Assembly: GCA_965660935.1 (NCBI GenBank)
Contig: CBFIBR010000002.1
Span: 1-64,000, forward strand
Reading direction: 5' to 3'
DNA: 64,000 bases
From: UBA1172 sp002457135
GTDB lineage: Bacteria > Pseudomonadota > Alphaproteobacteria > Puniceispirillales > UBA1172
A program made the position numbers and the translations under genes. This document shows positions 61,101 to 64,000 of the stretch, one piece after another (positions within the stretch are counted from its first letter, which is position 1; every line of letters begins with the position of its first letter). The notes beneath the pieces are model-generated. The model saw nothing but the letters and a program-made list of their open reading frames with translations. It was not told the origin of the DNA and did not search any database.

Positions 61101-61329
61101 TGACCCGCAATTCGGGTTCGACCACCTGGACAATATTGGCGTCAATATCCTCAGCCGTGGCACCGGTCCAGACAACCGATACCGACACGACCTCAACATC
61201 GAAATCAGGAAAGAACTGGCGATTGAGCCGGTCCGCGCTAACAAAACCGACCACCAGCATCATGACCATCAGGAGATTGGCAGCGGTCTTGTGGCGAATG
61301 AAAAACTCAAGAATGGGTGACGACTTCAT
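58195..61329 (-). CDS. RND-family efflux transporter, inner-membrane pump
   Basis: Protein of 1,044 residues with 12 helices and two periplasmic porter loops, as in AcrB-like HAE-1 pumps. It works as a proton-drug or proton-lipid antiporter. The proton-relay pair Asp395-Asp396 in GIVVDDAIVIGEH is present in TM4. The TM10 site that has Lys940 in AcrB reads VNN here (GIVVNNSIILV), a known variant in related pumps. Substrates are unknown. Its adaptor gene overlaps by 4 bp upstream; no outer-membrane factor gene is visible. Confidence 0.92.
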   Translation of the reverse strand: MKSSPILEFFIRHKTAANLLMVMMLVVGFVSADRLNRQFFPDFDVEVVSVSVVWTGATAEDIDANIVQVVEPELRVINNVKKVMSNSYEGVGQISVEFEFGADMKQALADVETAVGQVDLPEESERPKIVRGEFYDGISKLVLSGPYSLEAMRVIAKSIKEDLQRLGVDKVDIKGLPDELIRIEVSEAELARLGMSLDQIAASIRQNSLDVPAGRFADGAFTVRSLGLLKTAEKYQDIEVMIRPDGSRVTLGDIATISEAFEEPFVAVRSQGNMAVEMIFRRGKTNDSLDINTVIQDWLSDYKLRAPESLTIEQYDIRANLIRERINLLVGNGAGGLLLVLGVLFLFLSTRVAFWVAVGIPVAFMATFAVMLAMGQSINMISLFGLIMALGIVVDDAIVIGEHAEYLQKRRGLPIDQAAAVAATRMGPPVVSAMLTTVVAFLPLFTVKGIIGEIISAIPLVVVAVLIASLIEVFFILPAHLAHSGNKAKPGWFRRRFDYGFSIFREKYFRRFVAFSLRWRLATLALAFAMLIVSIGMMASGRVNFVFFTSPEADIAYGNIVMAPGTPRQQTNVMLEELERALKRTEDKLTNGEGGLVNVSVSSLGTTNSSNPDRSGAGGASDIRAGVVVELITADQRSVRMRDFVNEWRQQTIAVPGLDRLTIRAPTGGPPGRDIDIRLMGDDLETLKQAASELTRIVETVPSADAVTENLSYGAEERIIRLTPLGQSLGFSVSSVGQQLRSALDGAIALRFPRGDEEVTVRLTLPDEEVSTDNIGSLRLISPDGQFVQLVDIATVENRLGFSVVRRQDGFREVSITGDLDSDVMSTPEAISLIQANGLPELVEKYGLRYRFDGRNTESKETFADMQVGASIALVGMYIILAWVFSSWLQPLAVMIMIPFALIGAVFGHYFMGLTMTILSMFGLIALAGIVVNNSIILVATIERRIEETDGDRISAIIAGATDRLRPVLLTSITTICGLSTLMFERSLQAQFLIPMATTIVFGLGVTTLLVLFVVPSVLALGEDLRGAFMAVRKMLPGRTSAAE

Positions 61330-62507
61330 TGCCCCACAGCCTCAACCAGCACACCATCACCCAGCCCCGGTATCCGGGTCGTGATCACCTTGTCACCATC
61401 ACGCAGATCACCGCGAACATAGATCAGCCCCTCGCTCCGGGCCAGAACCTCAATCGTGCGCGTCTCGGACCGCTCCCCCATGATGACAAAGACGGTGTCG
61501 TTATCAAAAATCGCGGTATCGGGCAGCACCGCAACACCGCTCAGCGGCAGGGAAGCGATCCTGACCTCAACGAAAGCCCCTTCGGGGATTGATTGTGACG
61601 CATTGCCGGAAGGCAGCGATGCGTAGAGCCTGCCGCCACCCTCGGCGGCGGAAACACTGCCCTCGGACCGGATGATTTTGCCCCGCACCGACAGGACCGA
61701 ACGCCCGCCAGCCTTCCAGATCACGGTGACGCTATCACCCTTGAGCTGTCCTGCCTCGGCGTAGACTTCGGCCGGGACCACGAAGGAAACCTCGAGGTTG
61801 TTGATATCGGTGATGACCCCCAGCGGTGTGGTGCTTGAAATCACCTTGCCGACACCGACATCCACCGATGACAGCACCCCGGAAAAGGGGGCCAGCAGGC
61901 GAGTATCACGCAGGTTGCGGTCAGCCCGCTTGATCGCCAGTTTCAGCTGTTTCATCCGTGATCGGGACTGGCTCAGCGCATTCATGGCCTGGGTCAGGGC
62001 CAGCGTGGTGTCATCCAGCCGTGCCTCGGTGGCGACCGATGCCGCCTTCATCTGGCTGATCCGGTCAAACTGTCGCTGGCGCAATTCGAGCTGGGTTTCA
62101 AGCGAGGCAATGTTGATTTCTTCGGCCGTGAGCTGTTCGCGGATTTCATCACGGGAGATGATCAAAAGCTCCCGGTCCAGCATGGCCAGCTCATCCCCTT
62201 TGCGGACGATGGCACCGTTCCTGAAGGCAGCCGAAACGCGGTCTATTTCCCCTGCAATCGAAAACCGCAGATCAGCCTTCCTTGTGGCCTCAACGGTGCC
62301 GTAGGCGACATAGATTGGCCGTGCATCCTGCAACACCACGGGGATGATCCTAACACGGTTGACGACTTCCTGGCGGGGCTGGGGTTCCACCACGGCGCGG
62401 GTTTCAACCAGCAGGTTGTAGAGCGCAAAACCTGCGCCCAGAATGACCACGGCCACAACAAGTTTCACTGCCCGACCGGCAATCTTTTTGATAAGTGAAG
62501 AAAGCAT
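61326..62507 (-). CDS. RND efflux adaptor (membrane fusion protein)
   Basis: Periplasmic adaptor of 393 residues with an N-terminal helix (about 11-32). The typical pattern is a beta-barrel/lipoyl half (YVAYGTVEATRKADLRFSI), a coiled-coil hairpin (residues about 110-190, many Glu/Gln/Leu), the lipoyl return RLLAPFSGVLSSVDVGVGKV, and a C-terminal membrane-proximal domain. It links the RND pump to an outer-membrane channel. It overlaps the pump gene by 4 bp, so both come from one mRNA. Confidence 0.9.
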   Translation of the reverse strand: MLSSLIKKIAGRAVKLVVAVVILGAGFALYNLLVETRAVVEPQPRQEVVNRVRIIPVVLQDARPIYVAYGTVEATRKADLRFSIAGEIDRVSAAFRNGAIVRKGDELAMLDRELLIISRDEIREQLTAEEINIASLETQLELRQRQFDRISQMKAASVATEARLDDTTLALTQAMNALSQSRSRMKQLKLAIKRADRNLRDTRLLAPFSGVLSSVDVGVGKVISSTTPLGVITDINNLEVSFVVPAEVYAEAGQLKGDSVTVIWKAGGRSVLSVRGKIIRSEGSVSAAEGGGRLYASLPSGNASQSIPEGAFVEVRIASLPLSGVAVLPDTAIFDNDTVFVIMGERSETRTIEVLARSEGLIYVRGDLRDGDKVITTRIPGLGDGVLVEAVGQ

Positions 62508-62680
62508 TGATTTTCCGGCAGTTTGGGTGCTCAGGCACCGGATTTAACTATCATCTTTATGTAGCACATTATGCTTCCAAATCAATCTTTTTGCCGGTAT
62601 TCCGGCCCTGCATGTTTCGTTGGCCTAATACCGCGAAAAGCCCTAGCATAGGGGTTAACCCTCGGAGGCACATACCTTTC

Positions 62681-64000
62681 ATGCAGCAACCCATGTCCTG
62701 GCGTGATCATTTTCGCGCAACAATAGTGCTGTCCCTGCCCTTGATTGTAGGCCAGGTTGCCATGATCGCAATCTGGACCGCCGATATCATCATGCTGGGC
62801 TGGATCAGCACCGATGCGCTGGCCGCGGGCATTCAGGCGAACCGGCTTTACCAGCCGTTTTATTTCATCGCCCTCGGCCTCACCATCGCTGTCAGCCCGC
62901 TTGCTGCCCAGGCCCTCGGGGCGGGCAGTCGCCGTCAGGCCAGGCGCGTGATCCGTCAGGGTATCTGGCTGGCGATATTGTACGGGGCGATCAGTTTTGT
63001 GCCGATGTGGTATGGCGAAACCCTGTTGCTGATGCTCGGGCAGGAAGAAAGCATTGCCCGTGATGCCGCGCCTTTCCTGAAAATGCTGGCCCCGGGGATG
63101 ATGCCCACTTTCGTTTATTTCGCCCTCCGCAACTACATTTCCGCCTATAAAAAGCCCGGTCCGCCGGTGATTGTCACCATGGTGGGGGCGGCGTTCAATG
63201 TTGCCATGAACGCCATCCTCTCCAAGGGATTGTTCGGGATGCCTGCCATGGGCATGGCCGGGATCGGGCTGGCGACCTCGATGACCTTTCTCTTTATGGC
63301 GGCGGCGCTGATCCATTACATGAACACGTTCCGGCCGTTCCGCTACACGCGGCCGTTTGCCCGGTTCTGGCGCATTGATATCAGCATCATGAAACGCCTG
63401 CTGGTGGTGGGAACGCCGATTGCCTTCACCCTCGTGTCTGAAACCGGCATGTTCATCTTTGCCGGGCTTTATATCGGTATTTTCGGCACTTACGCCGTGG
63501 CCGCATCAGGGATTGTCAACCAGATTGCGGCGATTGTCTTCATGGTTCCGCTGGCTATTGGTCAGGCCTCCACCATCAGGGTCGGGCATGAAGCCGGGGC
63601 AGGACGGCGGCAGGATACGATCCGTGCCGGGGTGACACCGGTTGTCCTCACCATCAGTGTCTGCCTGGTCCAGTCAGTGCTGATCATCGGTTTTGCCGAG
63701 GCCTCGATCCGGGCCTTCCTCAACCCTGACGATGCCTCAATCTACGCGGTGGTCATGCTGGCCATGCCGATGCTGATGGTTGTGGCCTTCTTTCAGGTCT
63801 TTGACGGGCTTCAGGTTGTGCTGTCCTGCGTGCTGAGGGGCCTCAACGACACCAAAATCCCGGCGGTGATTTCGATCATGGCGTATTGGGGGGTCGGGGC
63901 CACCATGGCGGTGGCGCTTTCCACCCCGCTTGGTTTCGGTCCGGTCGGGGTCTGGTGGGGGCTGTTGCTTGGCCTGGTGGCTGGCAGTATCATGCTGGGA
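62681..64000 (+). CDS. MATE-family multidrug/metabolite transporter (3' end beyond window)
   Basis: Inner-membrane antiporter of at least 440 residues in the visible part. Start ATG at 62681 (MQQPMSWRDH), with GGAGG about 12 bp upstream. MATE features are SLPLIVGQVAMIAIW, AVSPLAAQALGAG, and the second-half repeat LVSETGMFIFAGLYIG...GQASTIRVGHEAGAG. At least ten helices can be seen. Such proteins use proton or sodium gradients, and the substrate cannot be told. It is divergent from the RND adaptor gene with 173 bp between them, which may hold promoters for both. Confidence 0.92.
   Translation, partial: MQQPMSWRDHFRATIVLSLPLIVGQVAMIAIWTADIIMLGWISTDALAAGIQANRLYQPFYFIALGLTIAVSPLAAQALGAGSRRQARRVIRQGIWLAILYGAISFVPMWYGETLLLMLGQEESIARDAAPFLKMLAPGMMPTFVYFALRNYISAYKKPGPPVIVTMVGAAFNVAMNAILSKGLFGMPAMGMAGIGLATSMTFLFMAAALIHYMNTFRPFRYTRPFARFWRIDISIMKRLLVVGTPIAFTLVSETGMFIFAGLYIGIFGTYAVAASGIVNQIAAIVFMVPLAIGQASTIRVGHEAGAGRRQDTIRAGVTPVVLTISVCLVQSVLIIGFAEASIRAFLNPDDASIYAVVMLAMPMLMVVAFFQVFDGLQVVLSCVLRGLNDTKIPAVISIMAYWGVGATMAVALSTPLGFGPVGVWWGLLLGLVAGSIMLG

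Noticed and set aside
59881..61320. A 479-codon plus-strand frame
   Set aside because: It is antisense to the RND pump gene and rich in His, Gln and Asp, as expected of a shadow frame.
62582..63316. A 244-codon minus-strand frame
   Set aside because: It is antisense to the 5' part of the MATE transporter, which has clear family motifs and a ribosome-binding site.

Overview
The window is a stretch of alphaproteobacterial chromosome with a GC content that looks like the mid to high fifties. The evidence for the lineage is the gene neighbourhoods: tRNA-Leu upstream of trigger factor; yceD(DUF177)-plsX-fabH-ihfA-merR-tRNA-Pro; ribD-ribE-ribB/A-ribH-nusB behind nrdR and glyA; a complete nuoA-N operon followed by birA-coaX-rnj-mce-DUF1467; rpsF-rpsR-rplI-dnaB-alr-mlaE-mlaF-radA-cvpA-purF; and der-bamB-yfgM. 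Alphaproteobacterial signature families such as DUF2794, DUF3126, DUF1467 and the CBP3-like bc1 chaperone agree. A marine lineage such as SAR116 would fit, but I cannot prove it from the sequence. A 100-N gap with identical 77-bp flanks shows that this is a draft scaffold from short reads.

Layout. 1-3,017: 5' part of tig, tRNA-Leu(TAG), a DUF952 protein, a GlcG/HbpS-like and DUF3429 gene pair, a DMT permease and tRNA-Pro(GGG). 3,018-7,161 (minus): assembly gap, merR, ihfA, fabH, plsX, DUF177 and a cytochrome bc1 assembly chaperone. bamE (plus) shares a bidirectional terminator with hppA, a K+-independent proton pyrophosphatase. 10,068-16,208 (minus): the riboflavin/nusB cluster, nrdR, glyA and rpiB. 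16,209-16,565: no protein gene, but a promoter-hairpin-terminator arrangement that looks like an orphan small RNA on the plus strand. 16,566-34,761 (minus): DUF1467, mce, rnj, coaX, birA and all 14 complex I genes, packed tightly with many start/stop overlaps. 34,849-35,751: an N-acetylneuraminate-lyase-like aldolase.

35,991-45,965 (plus): ribosomal proteins S6, S18 and L9, DnaB, alanine racemase, Mla lipid-transport permease and ATPase, RadA, CvpA, PurF and an SDR. 45,988-49,467 (minus): Der, BamB and a YfgM-like protein. 49,645-50,243: two small conserved alphaproteobacterial genes. 50,244-52,641 is the only accessory segment: a small winged-helix-like ORF, a 48-residue membrane protein and a strikingly AT-rich mandelate-racemase homologue. 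52,642-62,507: guaA, guaB, an unrecognised lipoprotein, rlmE, hisI and an RND efflux pump with its adaptor. The window ends inside a MATE transporter.

The content is overwhelmingly housekeeping: respiration and proton motive force (complex I, H+-PPase, bc1 chaperone), envelope biogenesis (BamB, BamE, Mla, fatty acid and phospholipid entry), flavin, purine and CoA cofactors, translation, and replication and repair. I found no defence system, CRISPR array, prophage or clear secondary-metabolite locus. The most interesting signals are the putative small RNA at about 16.4 kb, the AT-rich island with a mandelate-racemase homologue carrying Lys-to-Arg at a catalytic position, a RibBX-type protein with a dead GTP cyclohydrolase II half, and three short tandem-repeat expansions that sit exactly on start or stop codons.
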